NCBI GenBank assembly: GCA_900542015.1
Contig: UQLY01000002.1
Coordinates: 124,001 to 188,000 of the forward strand
Length of the DNA: 64,000 bases
From: an uncultured Lachnospiraceae bacterium
GTDB lineage: Bacteria > Bacillota > Clostridia > Lachnospirales > Lachnospiraceae
Direction of reading: 5' to 3'
Below are positions 17,575-25,763 of the stretch, piece by piece. The translations under genes and the position numbers were made by a program. How positions within the stretch are numbered: the first letter of the stretch is position 1; each line of letters opens with the position of its first letter. The notes under the pieces are model-generated. The model was not told the DNA's origin. It ran no database searches and was given only the letters and a program-made list of their open reading frames with translations.

Positions 17575-18666
17575 CTACAGATACCGTTCCCTTCCCTGCT
17601 CGGTCAGCCGATCTACTACTGTCTTAACGTCCTGCGCCCGTTCCTTGGGACATACAAGGACCGCATCCTTTGTTTGGACAACGATCATATCTTCCAGACC
17701 GATCGCCGCAACCAGCTTATCCGTTCCGTACAAAATACAACTTCGGCAGTCTTCACAGACAGTCTCTCCGTATCTGGTATTTCCGTTCTCATCCGGATCT
17801 TTCATCAAATGCAGCATATTCAGACTGCCGATATCGTTCCAGCCAAACTCTCCCGAAATAACCAGCACATGATCCGCCCGCTCCATAACACCGTAATCTA
17901 TGGATATTTTGGGTATTGTCGGATAGACCTTTTCCAACGTCTCCGTTTCCCGACCGGTTCCCATCGCTTCGCCGATCTGCTCCAGACATTCATAGACATC
18001 CGGCAGGAGACGTTTCATGTAAGAAAGAATGGTAGAAGCTTTCCAAATAAACATACCGCTGTTCCACATATAATTCCCATCTTTCAGATAGGCTTTTGCT
18101 GTTTCTTCGTCCGGTTTTTCAACAAACTCTTCCACTGTGTAACAGTTTTTGCCGTATTCTCCCGAAATTTCCGCCTGACTGTCTGTTTTTCTTTTAATAT
18201 AGCCATAGCCCGTCGCTGGAAAGTCAGGTTGTATTCCAATGGTTACAAGGGCGTCCGTCCGTTCCGCTGCCGCCATCGCCGCCTCCATGACCCGTACAAA
18301 TTCTTCCCGGTCTTTGATAAAATGATCCGAAGGCAGCACGCACATTATTCCGTCTCCGTATTTTTGCATGATCTCCATTGCCGCATAGCCGATACAGGCG
18401 GAGGTATTTCTCGCCGCCGGCTCCGCCAGGATATGCCCCTTTGGCAGCCTGCCCGCCGTTTCCTGCTCCATAAGCTCCGCCTGGGAAACGTTTGTCACAA
18501 CAAACAGATTCTCCCGCATGATACAATCGGAAAGCCTGTCCAGCGTCTCGTTGATCATCAGATCCTTTCCGCTTAGATTCAGGAGCTGTTTGGGTCTTTC
18601 TTTTCTACTTAACGGCCAAAACCGGGTTCCCCCGCCGCCTGCCATAATCACGCCATACCGTTTCAT
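17575..18666 (-). CDS. manC: Mannose-1-phosphate guanylyltransferase
   Basis: 363 residues with intact nucleotidyltransferase motifs: GGGGTRFWPLSRKERPKQ at 10-27, the FVEKP segment and YMWNSGMFIWK. It makes GDP-mannose from mannose-1-P and GTP. Unlike AlgA-type ManC it lacks the C-terminal isomerase cupin; that activity lies in the fusion protein encoded immediately downstream. GAGGAAATCCG precedes the ATG; fcl ends 11 bp upstream. No phosphomannomutase gene is visible in the window. Confidence 0.93.
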   Translation of the reverse strand: MKRYGVIMAGGGGTRFWPLSRKERPKQLLNLSGKDLMINETLDRLSDCIMRENLFVVTNVSQAELMEQETAGRLPKGHILAEPAARNTSACIGYAAMEIMQKYGDGIMCVLPSDHFIKDREEFVRVMEAAMAAAERTDALVTIGIQPDFPATGYGYIKRKTDSQAEISGEYGKNCYTVEEFVEKPDEETAKAYLKDGNYMWNSGMFIWKASTILSYMKRLLPDVYECLEQIGEAMGTGRETETLEKVYPTIPKISIDYGVMERADHVLVISGEFGWNDIGSLNMLHLMKDPDENGNTRYGETVCEDCRSCILYGTDKLVAAIGLEDMIVVQTKDAVLVCPKERAQDVKTVVDRLTEQGRERYL

Positions 18667-18677
18667 CGGATTTCCTC

Positions 18678-19619
18678 TTACATTCTCGCACTTTCTACAT
18701 TGTCTCTAAACCAGTCATATGCCAACTGTACGCCTTCCTCCAGTTCTACTTTATGCGTCCAGCCCAGGGCATGCAGCTTCGTCACATCTGTCAGCTTCCG
18801 CGGCGTTCCGTCCGGCATTCCGGTATTCCAACGGATTTCTCCCTGATAACCGACGCATTTTTGTACGGTTTCGGCAAGCTGTTTAATCGTAACTTCTTTT
18901 CCGGTACCGATATTCACATGCTGTTCTCCGCTGTAGTTCTCCAACAGAAATACACAGGCGTCCGCCATGTCGTCCACATATAAAAACTCTCTTAAAGGCG
19001 TTCCCGTTCCCCACAGTTCCACAAACGGCGACTGATTTACCTTTGCCTCGTGGAATTTGCGAATCATTGCGGGCATGACATGAGAACCGTTCAGCTCATA
19101 ATTATCATGAGGTCCGTACAGATTGGTCGGCATACAACTGATAAAATCATCTCCGTACTGCCTCTTATAAAATTTACACATCTCCAGCCCGGCGATTTTG
19201 GCAATTGCATAGGCTTCGTTCGTTACCTCCAACGGTCCGGTCAGCAACGCGTCCTCCGGAATAGGCTGGGGTGCCATTTTCGGATAAATACAGGTACTGC
19301 CCAGAAACAATAATTTTTTTACTTTAAAATCATGGCAGCATTTGATTACATTGCACTGAATCTGCATATTTTCATAGGCAAACTCCGCCGGCGTCGTATT
19401 GTTGGCATTGATCCCTCCGACCTTAGCCGCCGCAAGCACCACCACATCAGGTCTTTCCTGTTCAAAAAATGCTCTGACTGCCGCCTGATTGGTCAAATCC
19501 AGTTCCCTATGGGTCCTGCCGATCACATTTTCATAACCCTTGGACTGTAAATTTCTGACAATGGCGCTTCCCACCAGTCCTCTGTGTCCCGCTACATAAA
19601 TCTTATCCGTTTTATTCAT
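18678..19619 (-). CDS. fcl: GDP-L-fucose synthase
   Basis: Extended SDR of about 313 aa, with GHRGLVGSAIVR for NAD(P) binding at the N-terminus, the catalytic LGSTCIYPK region and a YAIAK active-site motif, as in WcaG/Fcl. It epimerises and reduces GDP-4-keto-6-deoxymannose to GDP-L-fucose. The start at 19619 lies 4 bp after the gmd stop; the longer frame to 19655 would overlap gmd and lacks an aligned N-terminus. It pairs with gmd immediately upstream. Confidence 0.94.
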   Translation of the reverse strand: MNKTDKIYVAGHRGLVGSAIVRNLQSKGYENVIGRTHRELDLTNQAAVRAFFEQERPDVVVLAAAKVGGINANNTTPAEFAYENMQIQCNVIKCCHDFKVKKLLFLGSTCIYPKMAPQPIPEDALLTGPLEVTNEAYAIAKIAGLEMCKFYKRQYGDDFISCMPTNLYGPHDNYELNGSHVMPAMIRKFHEAKVNQSPFVELWGTGTPLREFLYVDDMADACVFLLENYSGEQHVNIGTGKEVTIKQLAETVQKCVGYQGEIRWNTGMPDGTPRKLTDVTKLHALGWTHKVELEEGVQLAYDWFRDNVESARM

Positions 19620-19623
19620 CTGC

Positions 19624-20694
19624 TCAACCCTTACTTTCTGCCTGATATTCCTCACAGGTCTTTCCGGTAATCGCTTTCATATCCGCATCCATCATCATAG
19701 ACACAAGTCCCTGAAAATCCACTTTTCTCTTCCAGCCAAGCTCTGTCTCCGCCTTTGTGGAATCCCCCCAGAGAAATTCCACCTCTGCCGGACGATAAAA
19801 CTCGGGGTTAATATCTACCAGAAGTTTTCCGCTTTCCCTGTCATATCCCTTCTCGTCAACTCCGTGACCTTCCCAGCGTATCCCGATGCCCAGCCTGCCG
19901 AATGCAGCCTCGACAAACTGGCGGACCGTATGGGTCTCATTGGTTGCAAGGACATAGTCCCCGGCTTTATCATTCTGCAAAATCCTCCACATGCCTTCCA
20001 CATAGTCTCCGGCATATCCCCAGTCACGCTTTGCATCCATATTGCCCAGCGTCAGTTTTTCCTGATTGCCCGCCATCATATTAGCAATAGCTAACGTAAT
20101 CTTACGGGTTACAAAATTTTCTCCTCTTCTCGGAGACTCATGGTTAAACAAAATACCGTTACATGCAAACATATTATACGATTCTCTGTAATTTACCGTA
20201 ATCCAATAGGAATACAGCTTTGCAACTCCATAGGGGCTCTTCGGATAAAAAGGCGTCTTCTCGCTTTGGGGAGCCGTCTCCGGAATCCCTCCGAAAAGCT
20301 CTGAAGTGGACGCCTGATAATATCTGCAGGTTCCGCCGTTGACGCGGATCGCCTCCAAAAGTTTTAAAGTACTTACGCCGGTGGCTTCCGCCGTATATTC
20401 CGGCACTTCAAAGGAAATCCCCACATGGGACTGCGCCGCCAGATTGTAGACCTCCGTGGGTTTGATCTCGCCGATCAGCCGCATCAGGTTGCTGGAATCC
20501 GTCATATCCGCAAAGTGAAGGAAAAATTTAACTTTATAATACGCAGATGCAATCAAATGATCAATTCTCTCCGTATTGCTGATACTGTGCCGCCTGATCA
20601 GACCATGCACTTCATATCCCTTTTCCAACAAAAATTCCGCCAGATAAGAACCGTCCTGTCCGGTAATACCGGTAATTAGTGCTACATTTTTCAT
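19624..20694 (-). CDS. gmd: GDP-mannose 4,6-dehydratase
   Basis: 356-residue SDR with GITGQDGSYLAEFL at the N-terminus, QSHVGISFEVPEYT, the catalytic STSELFGG and YGVAKLYSYW, and FNHESPRRGENFVTRK, all hallmarks of Gmd. It converts GDP-mannose to GDP-4-keto-6-deoxymannose. First gene of a four-gene operon (gmd-fcl-manC-isomerase fusion) ending at a strong terminator, giving a complete route from fructose-6-P to GDP-L-fucose except phosphomannomutase. Confidence 0.95.
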   Translation of the reverse strand: MKNVALITGITGQDGSYLAEFLLEKGYEVHGLIRRHSISNTERIDHLIASAYYKVKFFLHFADMTDSSNLMRLIGEIKPTEVYNLAAQSHVGISFEVPEYTAEATGVSTLKLLEAIRVNGGTCRYYQASTSELFGGIPETAPQSEKTPFYPKSPYGVAKLYSYWITVNYRESYNMFACNGILFNHESPRRGENFVTRKITLAIANMMAGNQEKLTLGNMDAKRDWGYAGDYVEGMWRILQNDKAGDYVLATNETHTVRQFVEAAFGRLGIGIRWEGHGVDEKGYDRESGKLLVDINPEFYRPAEVEFLWGDSTKAETELGWKRKVDFQGLVSMMMDADMKAITGKTCEEYQAESKG

Positions 20695-20792
20695 ATTCGT
20701 TTCCTTTTCCCTTTTAAAATATTGATCTATATCTTATTTGTTTGCTTTTTATCGCCGCTTCATTCGATTCTGCTTTCCTGCATTACATAACA

Positions 20793-20821
20793 AGTTTATT
20801 ACATCAGAAAAGCGAATGCAA
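20793..20821 (-). promoter_or_regulatory. Promoter of the gmd-fcl-manC operon
   Basis: Minus strand TTGCAT (20821-20816), 17-bp spacer, TAAACT (20798-20793), about 95 nt before the gmd ATG. Both hexamers match consensus at 4 of 6 positions. No clear terminator for the preceding flavoprotein gene is visible in this gap, so read-through is possible. Confidence 0.5.
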
Positions 20822-20829
20822 CAAAAATG

Positions 20830-22383
20830 TCACTTCTCCTCATGGTACTCCTGCTCCGTATTGACGTTCCATACATTGGATTTGTCATGGACGCCGTTTA
20901 CAATATTGCGTACCGCCTCAAATGCCGTCGCCATGGAATGATCCATATTGTTGTATCTATGCTGACCGTTTCTTCCGATACAATACAGATTATCAAAACC
21001 GTTGATATACTCAATAATATCTCCAATATGATCATAGGTATCAAAATAAGCCGGATACGCCTTTTTTACCGTCTCCTTATGATAATCCTTTACCTGATCT
21101 TCCGAATCGATCACGCCCATTTTGATCAACTCTCTTGCACCGAGTTTCTTCCATTTTTCTTCCGACAGCTTCCAGTATTTGTCCCCCTCTGTACAAAAAT
21201 ACTCCAGTCCGATCCAGACGGTTTCCTCCGGTCTTGCCACCATATACGGCGACCAGTTATTAAAAATCTGGATACGCCCCAGCTTCACTCCGGTATCCTG
21301 TACATAGATCCAGCAATCCGGTACAATATTGGCAAGCGTTTTGAGTTTCGTTTCATTTTTCAGATTCAGCTTATCCACCAAAAGCCCTACCGTCACAAAG
21401 TCTCTGTAAGGCAGCCCCGCAGCATAGCCTTTCACATCCTCGGGCACATCGTTCATGCCGAGAACCAGATCCTTTAAGGGCATGGAAGAAAGAATGTAAT
21501 CCCCCTCCATTTCCGCCTGTTTTCCTTCGCTTTCATAAACAACGGAAACCGCTTTCCCGTTTTCCGTCCTAACCCCGGTTACCCGGCATTCCTTCTCAAG
21601 CCTGCCTCCCATGGACACAAACTTGTCCGCCGCTGTTTCCCAGAGTTGACCGGGACCGTACTTGGGATAGTAAAATTCCTCAATCAGCGAAGTCTCGACC
21701 TTTTTGCCGTCCCTCTTTCCGGGAAGCATTTTACGCAATACATCCTTTATGATCGCTACAACGGACAATCCCTTTACACGCTGCGCTCCCCAGGAAGCGT
21801 CAATTTCACTGGGATGCCTTCCCCAGAGTTTTTCCGTATAGCCTTCAAAAAACATAGAATACAGTTTTCTTCCAAAACGGTTGATATAAAAGTTTTCCAA
21901 AGAATCCTCTTTTTTCTTAACGGCAACCGAAGCAAGATAGGAAAAGCCTGCCTCCATAGTCGTGACAAAGCCCATATTTTTAATAGTCTGGGCATTTATC
22001 TTAACAGGATAATCAAAAAATTTCTTTTTATAATATATTCTGGAAACCCTGTTGCGGGTCAGCATAACGATATCCTCTTTTTCCGGATCAGGTCCGCCCT
22101 TTTTGAGCTTCACTTCCCTGCCCAATACCTTATCGTCATAAGACGGCGCTCCCTGACGCGGCATCAGATCGTCCCACCATTTCATGACCTCGTCATCTTT
22201 GGAAAAGAAACGGTGTCCGCCGATATCCATGCGGTTGCCGTTATGTCTGACAGTACGGGAAATTCCTCCGATCTCCCGGGTCTCTTCCAGAATCGTAACT
22301 TCAAAGTCCCGATTAGCTTTCAACAATTCGATTCCCGCCGTCAGTCCCGCAGGACCCGCGCCGATGATGATTACTTTCTTCAT
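20830..22383 (-). CDS. FAD-dependent oxidoreductase related to UDP-galactopyranose mutase/amine oxidases
   Basis: 517 residues. Dinucleotide-binding motif IIGAGPAGLTAGIEL at the N-terminus, an EExxEIGGISRTV segment, and IGGHRFFSKDDEV, a glycine-histidine motif seen in UGM-like flavoproteins of polysaccharide loci. The C-terminus ends with GxNGQHRYNNMDHSM, the usual FAD-contacting end. The reaction is unknown; candidates are a sugar ring or redox modification on a nucleotide or lipid-linked donor. Last gene of the wall-polymer operon, 55 bp downstream of the ligase-like gene. Confidence 0.82.
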   Translation of the reverse strand: MKKVIIIGAGPAGLTAGIELLKANRDFEVTILEETREIGGISRTVRHNGNRMDIGGHRFFSKDDEVMKWWDDLMPRQGAPSYDDKVLGREVKLKKGGPDPEKEDIVMLTRNRVSRIYYKKKFFDYPVKINAQTIKNMGFVTTMEAGFSYLASVAVKKKEDSLENFYINRFGRKLYSMFFEGYTEKLWGRHPSEIDASWGAQRVKGLSVVAIIKDVLRKMLPGKRDGKKVETSLIEEFYYPKYGPGQLWETAADKFVSMGGRLEKECRVTGVRTENGKAVSVVYESEGKQAEMEGDYILSSMPLKDLVLGMNDVPEDVKGYAAGLPYRDFVTVGLLVDKLNLKNETKLKTLANIVPDCWIYVQDTGVKLGRIQIFNNWSPYMVARPEETVWIGLEYFCTEGDKYWKLSEEKWKKLGARELIKMGVIDSEDQVKDYHKETVKKAYPAYFDTYDHIGDIIEYINGFDNLYCIGRNGQHRYNNMDHSMATAFEAVRNIVNGVHDKSNVWNVNTEQEYHEEK

Positions 22384-22438
22384 CCTATTTCACTCTCCCT
22401 ATTTTGCACCTTCCGCTCTTTCGTATCTCTATCCGTCC

Positions 22439-24025
22439 CTAGCTGTTTCGCGCCTCTCTCATCATATATGCGCCCGCTCCGATAATCAAAAACAAAAACG
22501 GTGTACAGCAAACCTGCTGATAACAGAAAAAATTGTGGCACATATAAGATATAATGCAGGCGATAAAGCCCACGATAACCGGCTGTTCCGACTGCTTTTT
22601 CGCAAAATTTTTAACGGAAGTTATGAATATTCCGATATATGCCGCAGCCCCCAGCAAACCATAGCTGATCACCGCGTTTACCCATTCATTATGCGCGTTT
22701 GTAAGCGTTCTGTCCCCCCATAGCTGCACCAGCTCATCCCGATAAAAATTATATGCGTAAGGCGCATAACCGTCCGGTCCTACTCCAAACAGCTTATGAA
22801 TCACATCCATATCACCAAACATCTGAAAGGTAAAGCTCCATGTCCTGCCCCTTCCGTTCCCCCAATTATCCGACCATGTCAAATAAGGGATCTTAGATGT
22901 GACCTTTTCTATTCCTTCGGGCAGCACACCCTTTGCACTCATAAGCAAGACCGCGCCCGCCGCAAGAACCGCCAAGCCGGCTATTACAAAAACAATGATT
23001 CCAAGTATGCGCGCTGTCTTTTCATGATAAATTTCCTTTTTGGCGCACAGATACATAAAAAGCCAAAACAGCAAAACAACAATCGCAACAAGCCACATGA
23101 CCGGGTTGTAAATGCAAAAATTACTAAACGCATCCAGCGTCAAAATCGGGTTGGGATGAATCAGGAACGCCAGATACATGATTCTGGTAGCCGCTACAAA
23201 CAGAAGAAGGATTTCCGCAAACCGCTCCATCCTTTGTGCCGATGCAAGCGAGAACCACAGAAATACAGCCATCATTCCTGCAAACGCTCCGTAGGCGCTG
23301 TCGCTGTTTTGCGTTATCATGGTACAAAAGCCCAAAAGCGTAAAGACGCCGCCGGCAACGCGAATCCACGTTTTCCTTCCGCACCAGAACACACCGGCGC
23401 CCAGAGGAAGAACCGTACATACAAAGCTGCTGTACCACGTGGCCTGACCGAGCGTAGAAAGAAATTGATTTTTGTACGTATCGGCGATATCTTCATAAAC
23501 CCCTATCGGATCAATCAGCAATCTGTGCAGGATACCGATCACAAATACAACCGCCGCCGTAGCGCAAAGACTGATCAGGACCGCCTTATAATACTTTCCG
23601 AAACGCGAAAAGTAAAAATAAAGCAAGCCAAAGGAAAACATGGCGAGCAATCCCATATTCCAACCGTCATAGCCGGTTACGCATTCTCTGAAATTTCCCC
23701 CGGCAACGGCGGAAATCAGACATAAAAGCAGAAATGCGATAACGCAGATATCCGTATCCGTCAGCTTGATCCTATTATACTCCTGCTTTGCAAACAGCCA
23801 GACTGCCGTCATGATAAACAAAACCGCAAACCCAGCCGCCATAATCCACTGATAAACCTGATACTTTGCCGTTCCCACGCTGTGATAACCGTCCTTTAAA
23901 TACAGCGGAAGCACAACGCACAGCGCCACTCCCACAACGGCAAGCACATACTCTATAATATTTGCCGAAATCTGTTCTCCGTAGTCCTCCTGCTTTTTCT
24001 TATTGGATTTCAGTTTATTAGACAT
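22439..24025 (-). CDS. O-antigen ligase/polymerase-like membrane protein (Wzy_C)
   Basis: About 528 residues from the ATG at 24025, which has AGGGAGGAAACGG ahead of it; the extra upstream codons use TTG and overlap the neighbour. About 12 TM helices. The large loop carries TNAHNEWVNAVISYGLLGAAAY, the H-containing motif of the WaaL/Wzy/TupA superfamily. Such proteins polymerise repeat units or attach a lipid-linked glycan to an acceptor outside the membrane. In an operon with an ABC exporter a ligase or polymer-modifying role is more likely than Wzy, but the motif cannot decide. Confidence 0.8.
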   Translation of the reverse strand: MSNKLKSNKKKQEDYGEQISANIIEYVLAVVGVALCVVLPLYLKDGYHSVGTAKYQVYQWIMAAGFAVLFIMTAVWLFAKQEYNRIKLTDTDICVIAFLLLCLISAVAGGNFRECVTGYDGWNMGLLAMFSFGLLYFYFSRFGKYYKAVLISLCATAAVVFVIGILHRLLIDPIGVYEDIADTYKNQFLSTLGQATWYSSFVCTVLPLGAGVFWCGRKTWIRVAGGVFTLLGFCTMITQNSDSAYGAFAGMMAVFLWFSLASAQRMERFAEILLLFVAATRIMYLAFLIHPNPILTLDAFSNFCIYNPVMWLVAIVVLLFWLFMYLCAKKEIYHEKTARILGIIVFVIAGLAVLAAGAVLLMSAKGVLPEGIEKVTSKIPYLTWSDNWGNGRGRTWSFTFQMFGDMDVIHKLFGVGPDGYAPYAYNFYRDELVQLWGDRTLTNAHNEWVNAVISYGLLGAAAYIGIFITSVKNFAKKQSEQPVIVGFIACIISYMCHNFFCYQQVCCTPFLFLIIGAGAYMMREARNS

Positions 24026-24038
24026 ATCCGTTTCCTCC

Positions 24039-25022
24039 CTATTCCAAACCGCTCTTTTCAAAAGAGGATTTATCAGGATATTTTTGTTCCATCAGTTTTT
24101 GAATTTCCTTTTGTTTCCGCCGGCTCCTTTCAACATTCATGGGAATATCGTTGATACAGATCGATTTGTATCTTTGCATCCCCCGCCGCAGCGCTCCGGC
24201 GGAAGCGCCAAGATCAAAATAGCCGTTGGATGATTTATGCGGGACGAAATTACCGCTTAGCAACTGCTCATACCGATAGATATACGCCGATACGTTATCC
24301 GCTTCCCTTTCCCTGCACCTGCAGGTCCGGTCCAGTATATCAAAATCTCTTGACCACAATTTCTGACAGGTGCTCTTTAATACAGGCATCGGTCCATGAG
24401 GATTGTAGATTCCCTGAAGTCTTTGAAACGGCAGAAGCAACAGTGTCCGGCAAACATTTTTCCCATATCCCGGCGTTACCCATTTGAAAATATTTCTCCT
24501 GCAGTCTTTTACACTGTAATACCGGTTCATCAGCGATATATTGTGAAACTGAATTTCCGCAAATATCTCATCCCTGCCGTTAATCCCGTTTAGGGTACCC
24601 TCATCCGCCGGCTGTCCGTTAATAAAAAAATCCGACTTTTGACAATGCTTTGTCAGCAATATGTCGTCATTAAAATATACAAATTGTTCCCCCAATCCCC
24701 TGATACGATGAAGATTCAATTCAATCGTGTGAGAATTAAAGGTCGGGAGGTATTTTGCAGGAATAAAATCCCTGTGGTCGGTCACAACTATTTTTTTATG
24801 GTTTGTATCCAGCCACCGGGGTACCTGCCCGTCCGTGACCAGATAAATCCGGCGTACCCACGGCGCATATTTTTCAATGCTCCGGAAAAGATAACGCAAA
24901 AGTCCCCAGTCGCGGTAATATACTTCGTCTCCGGCACGCTCTTTTACATATTCTCTCTTTTTTTCCCGCCAGTTTTCGTCACTACCGTCTACCCAGGTAA
25001 TCACAAAATCTATTTCGTTCAT
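24039..25022 (-). CDS. Stealth-family sugar-phosphate transferase (second copy)
   Basis: 327 residues from the ATG at 25022, which overlaps the preceding stop as ATGA. Stealth conserved regions are in order: CR1 IDFVITWVDGSDENW, CR2 with YRDWGLLRYLFRSIEKYAPWVRRI and FNSHTIELNLHRI plus EQFVYFNDD, CR3 with the TPGYGKN region, and CR4 near the C-terminus with CINDIP. These enzymes transfer hexose-1-phosphate units to build phosphodiester-linked capsule or wall polymers. A second Stealth gene lies at 28063-29082, so two different phosphodiester linkages are likely. The sugar is unknown. Confidence 0.9.
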   Translation of the reverse strand: MNEIDFVITWVDGSDENWREKKREYVKERAGDEVYYRDWGLLRYLFRSIEKYAPWVRRIYLVTDGQVPRWLDTNHKKIVVTDHRDFIPAKYLPTFNSHTIELNLHRIRGLGEQFVYFNDDILLTKHCQKSDFFINGQPADEGTLNGINGRDEIFAEIQFHNISLMNRYYSVKDCRRNIFKWVTPGYGKNVCRTLLLLPFQRLQGIYNPHGPMPVLKSTCQKLWSRDFDILDRTCRCREREADNVSAYIYRYEQLLSGNFVPHKSSNGYFDLGASAGALRRGMQRYKSICINDIPMNVERSRRKQKEIQKLMEQKYPDKSSFEKSGLE

Positions 25023-25762
25023 CCGCACACCTTTTCTTTTATCCACATTTTTAAAAACCGGATATTCGTTTTGCTATATCTGGGGATCAGCCGTCCCGGC
25101 TCCTGCAGCATACGGAAAACCCACTCCATTCCGATCCGCTGCATCCATTCAGGCGCCCGTTTTACTGTTCCGGCATGAAAGTCAAAACCGGCGCCGACGC
25201 CAAGCATTAAACCGTTTACCCTGCCTGCAGCCTCCTGCATCCAATACTCCTGTTTGGGCGCCCCCAGCCCGATCCATACAAAATCAGGCGCCGTTTCGTT
25301 AATCCTTTCGATGTCCCTCTCCATTCTTTCCTTTGAAAAGCTTTTTAATCTGGGCGGCGCATAGGTCCCGGCAATCACGATTCCCGGATACTCCCTTTCC
25401 AGATGCTCCTGCAGGGCATGAAGCACTTTTTCACTGCTGCCATAAAAATAATGTCTGTATTTCCCTCCCGCCGACTTTTTGAACACCGCTTCCATAAAAT
25501 CCGGTCCCGCTATTCTCTGCGCTTTGGGATATCCGTTTCTTTTCGCATAAAGCGCCACGGGAAATCCGTCCGGAAGGCTTAAGACAGCCCCCTGCTGCGC
25601 CCGTAGATAAGACGCCTTATCCTGCGCCGTACAGACCGCGTGCACATTCACAAAGGTAACGTACCTCCCGCGCCACTTGGGCAGATATCTGCATACGGTA
25701 TTTACCGCCGCCTCCGGCGTTGTTGCGGCTACTCTGATTCCAAACACATTGCAAAACGGCAT
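25019..25762 (-). CDS. WecG/TagA/CpsF-family (GT26) glycosyltransferase
   Basis: 247 residues. GT26 hallmarks include a VTFVNVHAVCTAQ stretch, LPDGFPVALYAK, RIAGPDFMEAVF, FYGSSEKV, PDFVWIGLGAPKQEYWMQ and GVGAGFDFHAGTVKRAPEWMQRIGMEWVFR. TagA adds ManNAc to lipid-linked GlcNAc in wall teichoic acid assembly; WecG does the same in common antigen. The ATG at 25762 sits one base after the TagF-GT4 stop with GGGAGA upstream. This is a committed early transferase on an undecaprenyl-PP-linked sugar; donor identity is not readable. Confidence 0.9.
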   Translation of the reverse strand: MPFCNVFGIRVAATTPEAAVNTVCRYLPKWRGRYVTFVNVHAVCTAQDKASYLRAQQGAVLSLPDGFPVALYAKRNGYPKAQRIAGPDFMEAVFKKSAGGKYRHYFYGSSEKVLHALQEHLEREYPGIVIAGTYAPPRLKSFSKERMERDIERINETAPDFVWIGLGAPKQEYWMQEAAGRVNGLMLGVGAGFDFHAGTVKRAPEWMQRIGMEWVFRMLQEPGRLIPRYSKTNIRFLKMWIKEKVCG

Positions 25763-25763
25763 T

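Noticed and set aside
17089..18576. Long plus-strand open frame (495 codons) opposite manC and the isomerase fusion
   Set aside because: It is the mirror of two well-recognised minus-strand genes, has no ribosome site or promoter, and its translation is rich in Arg/His/Gln with no domain.
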